Positions 1-5,505 of a stretch of 5,580 bases of DNA are shown piece after piece. The DNA is from Candidatus Agathobaculum merdigallinarum. GTDB lineage: Bacteria; Bacillota; Clostridia; Oscillospirales; Butyricicoccaceae. The notes under the pieces are model-generated. The model ran no database searches and was not told where the DNA came from. It saw nothing but the letters and a program-made list of their open reading frames with translations. The stretch spans positions 1-5,580 of the forward strand of contig DXDO01000110.1 of the NCBI GenBank assembly GCA_019115425.1, given 5' to 3'. A program made the translations under genes and the position numbers. The number at the start of each line of letters is the position of its first letter. Position 1 is the first letter of the stretch.

Positions 1-453
1 CTCGTCAGGCAAAGAAAATCCTGCTATTTCCGCCTGAGCGCATTGTAAGGATAAGACGTTATTCTGCAGTGTTACCGTCCAAGCGCCGGATATCTTGCAG
101 CTTTCCGGCAAAAAAAGCAGCGCTGTCCGCAGATTTCCCGGGACCAGGCCGCTGTCCAGCAAATCCTGCCGGCGTACATTGGCATCGACTGATATGATCT
201 CATCTTCGCTGATCTGAACAGCCAGATGATCCGGCGTAAAAGGCAGCGCCTGCGTAATCATCCCGCACAGATCCTCTTCACTTAATTGCAGTCCCATCTG
301 TGTATCCTCCTGTTCGTTGCCTGACGGGCCGGACTGCCCCGGCTGCATATTCTGCTCTGGATGTCCGAGCAGCATTCTTCCGATCATCAGGAGGCATAAA
401 AGCATGCAAATGCCCAGAATCAGCGTGTAAACAAAACTTTTTTCCTCCTGCAT
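1..453 (-). CDS. Single-pass membrane-anchored hypothetical protein, 3' end cut off by the window
   Basis: The frame is open from an ATG at 453 through the window edge, giving 151 visible residues and no stop. Residues 1-6 are short and charged, residues about 7-29 form one hydrophobic helix (FVYTLILGICMLLCLLMIG), and residues about 31-52 are a Gly/Pro/Gln/Ser-rich linker. A soluble domain follows with alternating hydrophobic residues that suggest beta strands. This looks like a type II (N-in, C-out) membrane protein or an uncleaved signal anchor. The start is supported by GAGGAGGGG 7-8 nt upstream (461-466). A second ATG at 297 (residue 53) has its own AGGAGGA (305-311), so a form lacking the helix is possible. 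I do not recognise the family. The layout (N-terminal helix, linker, extracytoplasmic beta-rich domain) loosely recalls YpmS/DUF2140-type proteins, but that is a guess. It lies just downstream of a strong terminator, so it probably has its own promoter. Confidence 0.75.
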   Translation of the reverse strand, partial: MQEEKSFVYTLILGICMLLCLLMIGRMLLGHPEQNMQPGQSGPSGNEQEDTQMGLQLSEEDLCGMITQALPFTPDHLAVQISEDEIISVDANVRRQDLLDSGLVPGNLRTALLFLPESCKISGAWTVTLQNNVLSLQCAQAEIAGFSLPDE

Positions 454-481
454 CTTACCCCTCCTCGTATCCCTGTGCGAT

Positions 482-487
482 ACTATA
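482..487 (-). promoter_or_regulatory. Possible -10 element for the membrane-anchored protein
   Basis: On the minus strand the hexamer TATAGT lies 29 nt upstream of the ATG at 453, downstream of the hairpin at 518-554, where a new promoter would be expected. No convincing -35 hexamer sits 16-18 nt upstream, so this is a weak inference from position and one hexamer only. Confidence 0.22.
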
Positions 488-517
488 TGCTCGTTCATTA
501 CAGGATATGCACACGGC

Positions 518-554
518 AAAGAGCCTGCCGGGCAAACTGCCCGGCAGGCTCTTT
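518..554 (-). terminator. Perfect 16-bp hairpin, intrinsic terminator, possibly bidirectional
   Basis: Positions 518-533 are the exact reverse complement of 539-554, with a 5-nt loop (534-538). The stem core is GC-rich (GCCTGCCGGGC) and flanked by AAA on one side and TTT on the other. It starts 41 bp past the stop of the cysteine-rich protein gene and precedes the next gene on the same strand. The U run is only three residues in either direction, so termination efficiency is uncertain, but stem strength and placement fit a terminator well. Confidence 0.72.
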
Positions 555-594
555 GAATGCAGGCGTTTCCGCCTTCAATCGCAATCCGCTTTGT

Positions 595-1542
595 TCAATT
601 GCAGCATCTGCTGCCGCAGCCGTTGGAACGATTGCTGCCGCAGCCACAGCCGTTGGAATGATCGTTATCGCAGCAGTTGGAATCACCCGAATTGATAAAC
701 AGGCTGTCGGAAACATCCTGCTGGGGCGGGAAAAACTCGTCGATCGGGAACTCGAAGTTTGCGAAAACCTCACAGGGGTCCTGCTCTCCGCCAACACCGC
801 TGTTCGAGCAGTCGCGGCGCGGCAGGCAGATATCAAATGCCGGCATGAGCAGCTGGATATCGCGCTCCAGACGAATGATCGAGAACTGACCCAAGGTGAC
901 GAAAAGCTGGTTTCCGTCATCGCTCAGCACCAGATCGTCACCGCCAAAGCATGAGCAGATCGAACGCGGCACTTCGTGCAGCGCGCAGCAGCAGCAGTTG
1001 CACGAGGTATCCGGCGAAACGATACGCGCGTCGAGCAGGATCGGATCCACAACCTCAACGACCGCAGTCGGCTTATTGCTGTCCGGGCAGAGCTGGATAT
1101 CCGTATCATCCTCGATAAAGCGAGAGGAGAAAATACGCGCGCCGCCCTCGCCGCCGAACAGGATCACACGCTTGTCAAACACCGCCAAACCGTCGATAAT
1201 GCGCGGACGGCCGATCACGCAGCTAACCTCGCATTCGATGCGGTAGAAGAAACGGATATCGACTGTATAGAACCCTCGATTAAACTGCACGCGTTCCACG
1301 TCGATTTTCACGCAGAGCAGTTCTGCCGAGCGCGGCTTGACCGAGGCGATGCCGCCGGCATTGAGCAGTTCCTGCGCATCCCTGCACAGGAAAACGCGGA
1401 TGTCGCGCAGACACTCTTTGCTGCGGCAGGAATCGTAAACCTTCTTTGTGTGGACGCAGACCGCCTCACGGAAACCGCCGCCGGCCGCGTTATTATTATT
1501 ACTGCCACAGATCGGACCAGGGCAGCAGACTTTATCAGCCAT
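595..1542 (-). CDS. Cysteine-rich conserved clostridial protein of unknown function, possible spore-associated protein
   Basis: The product is 315 residues with about 28 cysteines (near 9 percent). The start at 1542 is chosen because GGAGG (1551-1555) lies 8 nt upstream. Extending to the TTG at 1557 would place this site inside the gene. The N-terminus has CCPGPIC followed by a run of four Asn, then a conserved-looking core (VCVHTKKVYDSCRSKECL) and alternating hydrophobic segments that suggest a beta-rich fold. Around two thirds in is a CNCCCC cluster, soon followed by CSC. The last 30 or so residues are a Cys/Gly/Asn/Ser tail with repeated SNGCG units. From memory, similar cysteine-rich proteins are widespread in spore-forming Clostridia and annotated only as hypothetical. 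Cysteine clusters and a Gly/Asn/Cys tail are typical of spore coat or exosporium crosslinking, or of metal binding. Both functions are inference. No signal peptide or membrane helix is seen. The gene lies 66 bp downstream of the methyltransferase in the same direction and ends at a strong hairpin. Confidence 0.88.
   Translation of the reverse strand: MADKVCCPGPICGSNNNNAAGGGFREAVCVHTKKVYDSCRSKECLRDIRVFLCRDAQELLNAGGIASVKPRSAELLCVKIDVERVQFNRGFYTVDIRFFYRIECEVSCVIGRPRIIDGLAVFDKRVILFGGEGGARIFSSRFIEDDTDIQLCPDSNKPTAVVEVVDPILLDARIVSPDTSCNCCCCALHEVPRSICSCFGGDDLVLSDDGNQLFVTLGQFSIIRLERDIQLLMPAFDICLPRRDCSNSGVGGEQDPCEVFANFEFPIDEFFPPQQDVSDSLFINSGDSNCCDNDHSNGCGCGSNRSNGCGSRCCN
610..663 (-). repeat. Imperfect tandem repeat encoding the Cys/Gly tail
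   Basis: Two adjacent units, 610-633 (24 nt) and 634-663 (30 nt), share the GCTGCCGCAGCC start and the GCCGTTGGAA-GAT end. They differ by a 6-nt insertion (CACAGC) and point changes. A third partial GTTGGAAT copy follows near 676-684. The repeats encode the SNGCG(CG)S motifs at the end of the cysteine-rich protein. The insertion is in frame and adds one Cys-Gly pair, which suggests growth of the tail by repeat slippage. Confidence 0.7.
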
Positions 1543-1550
1543 GTATATTA

Positions 1551-1555
1551 CCTCC
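1551..1555 (-). promoter_or_regulatory. Ribosome binding site that sets the start of the cysteine-rich protein
   Basis: GGAGG on the minus strand lies 8 nt before the ATG at 1542. It rules out the in-frame TTG at 1557 as the start, because that codon lies immediately upstream of the site. Confidence 0.8.
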
Positions 1556-1563
1556 AAATTGGA

Positions 1564-1580
1564 ATTGAAGAGTCTTCAAT
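1564..1580. promoter_or_regulatory. 17-bp perfect palindrome upstream of the cysteine-rich protein gene
   Basis: ATTGAAGA-G-TCTTCAAT is symmetrical around position 1572, with 8-bp arms and a single central base. It lies in the 66-bp gap between the methyltransferase stop (1609) and the ribosome binding site (1551-1555). The AT-rich arms and near-absent loop make it a poor terminator, and no U run follows. The form fits a dimeric repressor operator better. No regulator can be assigned from the sequence. Confidence 0.4.
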
Positions 1581-1608
1581 AACAGTTTATTCAGAGGTGG
1601 GCATGGTG

Positions 1609-2811
1609 TTACTGCATCAGATCCTCATCTGTGACGAAAAATTCATTTTCCAGCTCCATGCAGCGGCGGTCAAGCTCAGAAGTCGTACCCAGCATGCGCC
1701 GTACCGCATCGTATTCCTGCCGTGCGCGCGTATTTTCCTGGCCGGTACGCATCGCGCGAATCAACAGATTTTTCGGTGTATCCAGCGGCGAGATATATTC
1801 CACAACCGATACTTTATAGCCCTCTGCCTCGAGTTTGAGGGCACGCAGGCTGTCGGTCAGCACATCGTTGAACCGCGCTTTGAATACGCCGAATTTGGTC
1901 AGCGGTTCCAGCCCCGGCAGCGTATACTGGTCGAGCAGCTCCTTATGGCAGCATGGCACGCAGGCAATATATTTCGCCTGCGCACGGATGGCGGTCGCAA
2001 GTGCAAGATCGGTCGCAATGTCGCAAGCGTGGAGCGAAATCACCGCAGTCACATTTTTCGGCGGCTGGTAGGTTCGCAGGTCCGCACACTGGAACACCAT
2101 ATTGTGATAGCCGAGGCGCTTTGCCATCGCGCGGCTCTCGTCGATCACATGCTCGTTGATATCCACACCGATCACACGGCAGCGGCGGTGCAGCACCTCA
2201 TGCAGATAATAGTTCATGACAAAGCTGAGATAGGATTTGCCGCATGCGCAGTCCAGCAGTACGATCTCTTCGCTGTCATCCTGCTCGAACATAGGCGCAA
2301 CCAGCTCAACATAGTGGTCGATCTGGTTGTATTTACGGATCATATCGTTTTTGATCTTACCGCCCGCGGTCAGAATACCGATCTCGCGCAAAAGCGCTGC
2401 CGCCTGATCTACCCGTATCAAATACTGCCGTCCGCTGTCCAGCAGCGGATTTGCAGCGGCGGCTTTCCCCTCTTCCGTGGCTTCGCGCTCCGCCTGCTTC
2501 ATCTGAACGCCGCGCGCAGTGACCGACAGCGTCAGGACCACGCTGCGCTCGGTATAGGTCAGCACAGATTCATCGATTTTCTCTGCCTGTTCCGCGAAAA
2601 ACGTGCAGAAGCCGACGGCGTCCGTTTCTCTTGCGCTTCCCTGAAAGAGAAGTTCATAGCCTGCTTCTCCTCTGGTTAACCGTGCATCAAATTTCTTTTT
2701 CCCCGAGGTAAACGTGCAGACTGCCTGCACAAAAAAATCCCGATTTTTGGTCAGTCGAGCCGAAATGCCGCTGAGCAGCAGCTTCAGCTTCGCCGCATCC
2801 CCTTTTTGCAT
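1609..2811 (-). CDS. SAM-dependent methyltransferase (class I, PF13679-like)
   Basis: The 400-residue product transfers a methyl group from S-adenosylmethionine to an unknown acceptor. Motif I is VLLDCACGKSYLS (about 184-196), a DxACGKS variant of the usual DxGxGxG loop. The acidic residue ending strand 2 is D217 in VIGVDINEHVID. ADL (243-245), SLHACDIATD (259-268) and VPCCHKEL (285-292) follow at the positions expected for motifs II-IV. The LHACD and PCCH motifs recall the PF13679 family, which includes the eukaryotic METTL25/GSTCD-like proteins; this assignment is from memory. Residues 1-150 match no domain I can name and may recognise the substrate. KYNQIDHYVEL (160-170) leads into the catalytic domain. 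The protein looks cytoplasmic. The ATG at 2811 is the only reasonable start, since the next Met is residue 104. Its ribosome binding site is weak (AAAGG, 12 nt away). It is separated from the transporter operon by a terminator, so it begins a new transcript. Confidence 0.9.
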   Translation of the reverse strand: MQKGDAAKLKLLLSGISARLTKNRDFFVQAVCTFTSGKKKFDARLTRGEAGYELLFQGSARETDAVGFCTFFAEQAEKIDESVLTYTERSVVLTLSVTARGVQMKQAEREATEEGKAAAANPLLDSGRQYLIRVDQAAALLREIGILTAGGKIKNDMIRKYNQIDHYVELVAPMFEQDDSEEIVLLDCACGKSYLSFVMNYYLHEVLHRRCRVIGVDINEHVIDESRAMAKRLGYHNMVFQCADLRTYQPPKNVTAVISLHACDIATDLALATAIRAQAKYIACVPCCHKELLDQYTLPGLEPLTKFGVFKARFNDVLTDSLRALKLEAEGYKVSVVEYISPLDTPKNLLIRAMRTGQENTRARQEYDAVRRMLGTTSELDRRCMELENEFFVTDEDLMQ

Positions 2812-2836
2812 CTTATATCACAACCTTTACTGCTAT

Positions 2837-2866
2837 ATACTATCATAAACGCCCGTATTTTGGCAA
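2837..2866 (-). promoter_or_regulatory. Candidate vegetative promoter for the methyltransferase
   Basis: On the minus strand TTGCCA (2861-2866) is followed after 18 nt by TAGTAT (2837-2842). This lies between the terminator at 2886-2911 and the start at 2811. Both hexamers match the sigma-A consensus only partly. The overlapping TATGAT gives a better -10 but a spacer of only 13 nt. Position supports a promoter here more strongly than the hexamers do. Confidence 0.33.
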
Positions 2867-2885
2867 ACCTTTCCGCATAATTTGC

Positions 2886-2911
2886 AAAAAAACAACCGCC
2901 CGAAGGCGGCT
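2886..2911 (-). terminator. Intrinsic terminator with a UUCG tetraloop ending the transporter operon
   Basis: On the minus strand AGCCGCC-TTCG-GGCGGTT forms a 7-bp stem (2905-2911 with 2894-2900, one G-U pair) capped by the very stable UUCG loop. A run of seven T residues (2886-2892) follows. It begins 7 nt after the ATPase stop codon (2918-2920). This is a textbook rho-independent terminator and it is directional. Confidence 0.93.
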
Positions 2912-2917
2912 GCACTG

Positions 2918-3478
2918 CTACATCAATAAAAATGTCTGATAATCGGCAAAGCAATTCTCCATGCCATGAGACACGGCTATTACGGTTCGCCCTTCCCGAT
3001 AAGCTGCAATGATTTGCGCCGCGCGTTCCGCCGCCGCTGTATCCAGCCCGGTAAACGGCTCGTCCAGCACGAGCAGATCGCTTTGTACGGCCAGTGCGCG
3101 CGCCAACGCAACACGGCGGCGCATCCCGCCGGACAAGGTGCGCACCGGCTGCGCCAGCGCGGCCTCCGGCAGCAGGCCGGTCAGGATCTCCCTGACGCGA
3201 GCCGCATCCGGACACACCAGCCCCACGTTTTCCAGCGCACTCCAGTGCTCGACCAGACGATCCTCTTGAAACACCGGCGCTATGCGCAGGCTTGAAATAC
3301 CGGTTATCCTGCCGCTGTCGGGCGTTTCCAGCCCCATCAGCAGCCGGAGCAGCGTGGTTTTTCCGATGCCGGAAATCCCGCTGACCTGCCATCGCTCTCC
3401 CGCTTTGATGCGCCAGTTGATTCCCTGCAGGACCGGCTTGCCGCCATAGGATTTGCAAACCTCTTGGAAAGCAATCAT
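2918..3478 (-). CDS. ABC transporter ATPase subunit, unusually compact (SsuB/TauB-like)
   Basis: The product is a 186-residue cytoplasmic ATPase that would power the permease encoded just upstream. All core elements are present: Walker A GISGIGKTT (34-42), Q-loop Gln71 in VFQED, signature LSGGM (115-119), Walker B LLVLDEP with catalytic Glu140, D-loop GLD (144-146) and H-loop His171. The start at 3478 has GGAGGGAG 7 nt upstream. Its ATG overlaps the permease TGA (ATGA), implying translational coupling. A start further upstream would run back through the permease gene. Nitrate/sulfonate/taurine-type ATPases are usually near 240-260 residues. This one stops 15 residues after the H-loop and so lacks the usual C-terminal extension. 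The stop is followed at once by the operon terminator and all motifs are intact, so it looks naturally short rather than broken. Confidence 0.93.
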   Translation of the reverse strand: MIAFQEVCKSYGGKPVLQGINWRIKAGERWQVSGISGIGKTTLLRLLMGLETPDSGRITGISSLRIAPVFQEDRLVEHWSALENVGLVCPDAARVREILTGLLPEAALAQPVRTLSGGMRRRVALARALAVQSDLLVLDEPFTGLDTAAAERAAQIIAAYREGRTVIAVSHGMENCFADYQTFLLM

Positions 3479-4242
3479 GAGGCTCCCTCCCATTTCCGCC
3501 GCATGGTCTCTGCAAAGCGTACGAGCAGCTTTTCCAGCGCCATGCTGAGCACAATGATAACAAACGACCATGCAAACAGATCCGCTGTATTCAAGTATAG
3601 TTTGGACAGATACAGCTGCTCGCCAATGGACCAGCGCGGCAAGCCAATGATCTCTCCCGCCACACCGGCTTTAAGGGCCATGCCGACCGATACACGGCAG
3701 GCGGACAGCAGATACGGCATCGCCGAAGGCAGATACACCGCCCGCAGCGTTTTCCCAGCTGTCAGGCGGAACAGCCGCGCCATTTCCAGCATTTTCGGGT
3801 CAACGCTGCGCAGCCCTTCGTCCAGATTGATGTACACCGCCGGAAATACGACGAAAAACGCGGTCAGCACGGAGATCCACGCCGAACGAATCCAGATGAG
3901 CGCAACGACCACAAAGCATGCCACCGGAACGCTTTTCATGATCTGCACCGCAGGTTCCATCAGAATACGCACAAAGGGAAAGCGGTTTGCCAGCGCCGCC
4001 AGCAGGCATCCCAACGCGAACGCCAGCAAAAATCCAACTGCGATCTTGCCCAGCGAATGCGCGATGGACAGCCAGAAATCGCTTTCTGCAATCATGGAAA
4101 GCAGGCTCTGTACGGTCTGTACAGGGCCTGCAAACAACAAATCAGGAAGCGTCAGGGATATTCCCTGCCAGACCGCCAGCCAAAAGGCGGCAGCCGTCAG
4201 ACAGCGCACCCAGCGCTTATCCCAGATAGTAGAAGCCTTCAT
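3475..4242 (-). CDS. ABC transporter permease (nitrate/sulfonate/taurine-type, binding-protein dependent)
   Basis: The 255-residue inner-membrane protein forms the channel for the importer, probably as a homodimer since only one permease gene is present. About six hydrophobic segments are seen, near residues 13-32, 63-86, 105-119, 121-139, 175-195 and 222-240. The cytoplasmic EAA-type coupling loop is LEMARLFRLTAGKTLRAVYL (152-171), followed by PSAMP. It ends at the AGEIIGLP stretch (195-202), as in SsuC/TauC-like proteins. The ATG at 4242 is chosen because GGAGG lies 11 nt upstream (4254-4258). The ATG at 4281 has no visible ribosome binding site and would add a polar, Arg-rich tail. The gene starts inside the end of the binding-protein gene (26-bp overlap) and overlaps the ATPase start by 4 bp, so the three are almost certainly made together. 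Confidence 0.93.
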   Translation of the reverse strand: MKASTIWDKRWVRCLTAAAFWLAVWQGISLTLPDLLFAGPVQTVQSLLSMIAESDFWLSIAHSLGKIAVGFLLAFALGCLLAALANRFPFVRILMEPAVQIMKSVPVACFVVVALIWIRSAWISVLTAFFVVFPAVYINLDEGLRSVDPKMLEMARLFRLTAGKTLRAVYLPSAMPYLLSACRVSVGMALKAGVAGEIIGLPRWSIGEQLYLSKLYLNTADLFAWSFVIIVLSMALEKLLVRFAETMRRKWEGAS

Positions 4243-5236
4243 CCGGCAGCTTTCCTCCCACCGCGTCGGATGCGATCTCATAGAGCATTCCCAGATAGCC
4301 CGAAACCCAGTCCTGCATTTGCTCCCCCGAAATCGCGGTCATCGGATTAAAGTTCTCGATCACCTGCTGCGCGACCGCAGCCTTTACAATGCCGTATTCC
4401 TCGATTAGCTGGGCCGCCCGCGCGGGGTCCTCCTCCGCCGCAGTGACCGACTGCTGATGATCGGCCACAAACTGTGCGACAGCCGCAGGATGCTCCTCGG
4501 CGAACGCCGTACGCACAACCGTCACCCCAGTTGCAATACCGCTGCCGTCGGGGCTGTATTCCTTCCATGCGTTCTCCAGCGGGAAGTTGAGAGACAGCTC
4601 CTGATCCTGCATCATAGCCACCGTAGCGAACGGCTGCGGCAGGATGCCGACCGCCGCGCTGTCCTGCGCGAGCGCGGATACGACCTCGGTCGGCTCGGAC
4701 TTGAATTCGATTGTCAGCTCATCCGTGCTGATACCGGCCTTGCTCAGCAGGTATTGCAGCGTCCAGTCCGGCGAGGTCCCCTTACCGGTCATGTAGACGG
4801 TTCTGCCTTTGAGTCCCGCAAGATCGGTCAGGGCCTCATCATGCGAGACAACATAGAGCACATTGCCCGCGTTGACATCCAGCACCTGTACGCCGCCCTC
4901 AGTCCGCTGATACAGCGTCGCCGCCAGATTGGTCGGGATCAGCGCGATATCCACCTCGCCCTGCGCGATCAGCGGCACGATCTCGTCGCCTGCTGTATAA
5001 AGGTCAAACTGGTACGGGGCATCCTCCGACTGGCTATCATCCATCAGGCAGACAAGCCCCATCGCGGTCGGCCCCTTGAGCGCCGCGACGCGAGTGGTCA
5101 GCCCCTCTTCGTAACCGGCTTTGACCGCTTCCTGCTGTGCTTCCTCCGCAGCAGGGGCACTCCCCCCTTGCCCGCATCCGGTCAGCAGAGAGAAAGACAA
5201 AACTGCGGCCATCAGGCTTGTAAAAATACGTTTCAT
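4217..5236 (-). CDS. ABC transporter substrate-binding lipoprotein (NMT1/SsuA-like)
   Basis: The 339-residue product is a surface solute-binding protein that would capture the substrate and pass it to the permease. A lipoprotein signal (KR, hydrophobic stretch 8-18, lipobox LTGC with lipidated Cys21) is followed by a Gly/Ala/Glu linker to about residue 45. The mature part has the two-lobe pattern of the NMT1/THI5 and nitrate/sulfonate/taurine binding proteins: strand plus KGPTAMG loop (54-60), GDEIVPLIAQGEVDIALIP (83-101), the second-lobe entry GLKGRTVYMTGKGTSPDW (141-158) and VGILPQPFA (196-204). The substrate cannot be read from sequence. Members of this superfamily bind anions, pyrimidines, sulfonates and other small molecules. 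The start at 5236 has AAGGAG 8 nt upstream (5245-5250), which overlaps the stop codon of the TM1266-like gene. The gene overlaps the permease by 26 bp. Confidence 0.93.
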   Translation of the reverse strand: MKRIFTSLMAAVLSFSLLTGCGQGGSAPAAEEAQQEAVKAGYEEGLTTRVAALKGPTAMGLVCLMDDSQSEDAPYQFDLYTAGDEIVPLIAQGEVDIALIPTNLAATLYQRTEGGVQVLDVNAGNVLYVVSHDEALTDLAGLKGRTVYMTGKGTSPDWTLQYLLSKAGISTDELTIEFKSEPTEVVSALAQDSAAVGILPQPFATVAMMQDQELSLNFPLENAWKEYSPDGSGIATGVTVVRTAFAEEHPAAVAQFVADHQQSVTAAEEDPARAAQLIEEYGIVKAAVAQQVIENFNPMTAISGEQMQDWVSGYLGMLYEIASDAVGGKLPDEGFYYLG

Positions 5237-5248
5237 ATAACATTCTCC

Positions 5249-5488
5249 TTATTTGGCCATCATGGATTTGACCTGTACGTTTTTGAGCCGTCCGAGCTTG
5301 CCTGACAAGGCGTTAATTGTGTCGTTCGGGCAATCCATCACAATCGTGATAATCGAATATCGTCCGTGATGCGGGATTCCCATGCGGCCGATAATACAGT
5401 CACCGTATTCGTACAGCAGCTGGTTGACCGCACTGCTGGAATCGCGGTCCTGCACAATAATGCCCAGAATGGCAATCCGGTTTTCCAT
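5249..5488 (-). CDS. TM1266-family putative iron-only hydrogenase system regulator
   Basis: The small cytoplasmic protein has 79 residues, about the usual length of the family. The ferredoxin-like (ACT/NikR C-terminal-like) pattern is visible: strand RIAILGIIVQD (4-14), helix SSAVNQLLYEYGD (18-30), then the recognisable IIGRMGIPHHGRYSIITIVMD segment (32-52), helix PNDTINALSGKLGRL (54-68) and strand VQVKSMM. Family members are typically found beside the [FeFe]-hydrogenase maturation genes hydE/hydF/hydG and are named after that. No DNA-binding domain is present, so 'regulator' is a family label and not a demonstrated function. The start at 5488 is supported by AAGGGGG 8 nt upstream. The in-frame ATG at 5524 lies inside a hairpin and has no ribosome binding site. 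The stop codon abuts the ribosome binding site of the binding-protein gene, making this the first gene of the transporter operon. The hydrogenase genes themselves would lie beyond the window, if present. Confidence 0.88.
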   Translation of the reverse strand: MENRIAILGIIVQDRDSSSAVNQLLYEYGDCIIGRMGIPHHGRYSIITIVMDCPNDTINALSGKLGRLKNVQVKSMMAK

Positions 5489-5505
5489 GCTTTCTTCCCC
5501 CTTAT

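Noticed and set aside
610..684. CRISPR-like or satellite array
   Set aside because: Only two to three imperfect units, contiguous without spacers, and inside a coding region where they encode a Cys/Gly tail.
475..954. Plus-strand open frame over the Cys/Gly tail, Ala-rich product
   Set aside because: It starts inside the terminator region without a ribosome binding site, and the Ala runs are simply the antisense of the tail repeats.
1543..1557. TTG at 1557 as start of the cysteine-rich protein
   Set aside because: The ribosome binding site GGAGG lies at 1551-1555, downstream of that codon, and correctly spaced for the ATG at 1542.
976..2679. Long plus-strand open frame (567 codons) running antisense through the cysteine-rich gene and the methyltransferase gene
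   Set aside because: It crosses two genes with clear ribosome binding sites and, for the methyltransferase, recognisable motifs on the minus strand. Its own product is rich in His/Arg/Ile with no domain pattern. It is a by-product of codon bias on the opposite strand.
2812..2917. Riboswitch between the ATPase gene and the methyltransferase gene
   Set aside because: The only structure in this gap is the terminator of the preceding operon. The 5' leader left for the methyltransferase is about 25-30 nt, too short for an aptamer.
2784..3575. Minus-strand open frame (263 codons) overlapping the ATPase in another frame
   Set aside because: The ATPase frame carries Walker A, signature, Walker B and H-loop. 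This frame has none of them, and it runs through the terminator and into the methyltransferase start.
3464..4408. Plus-strand open frame (314 codons) antisense to the permease
   Set aside because: The minus strand carries a clear permease with membrane helices and coupling loop. The antisense frame is polar and without domain features.
4457..5305. Plus-strand open frame (282 codons) antisense to the binding protein
   Set aside because: The opposite strand has a lipoprotein signal and the binding-protein fold pattern. This frame is Arg/His/Gln-rich with no support.
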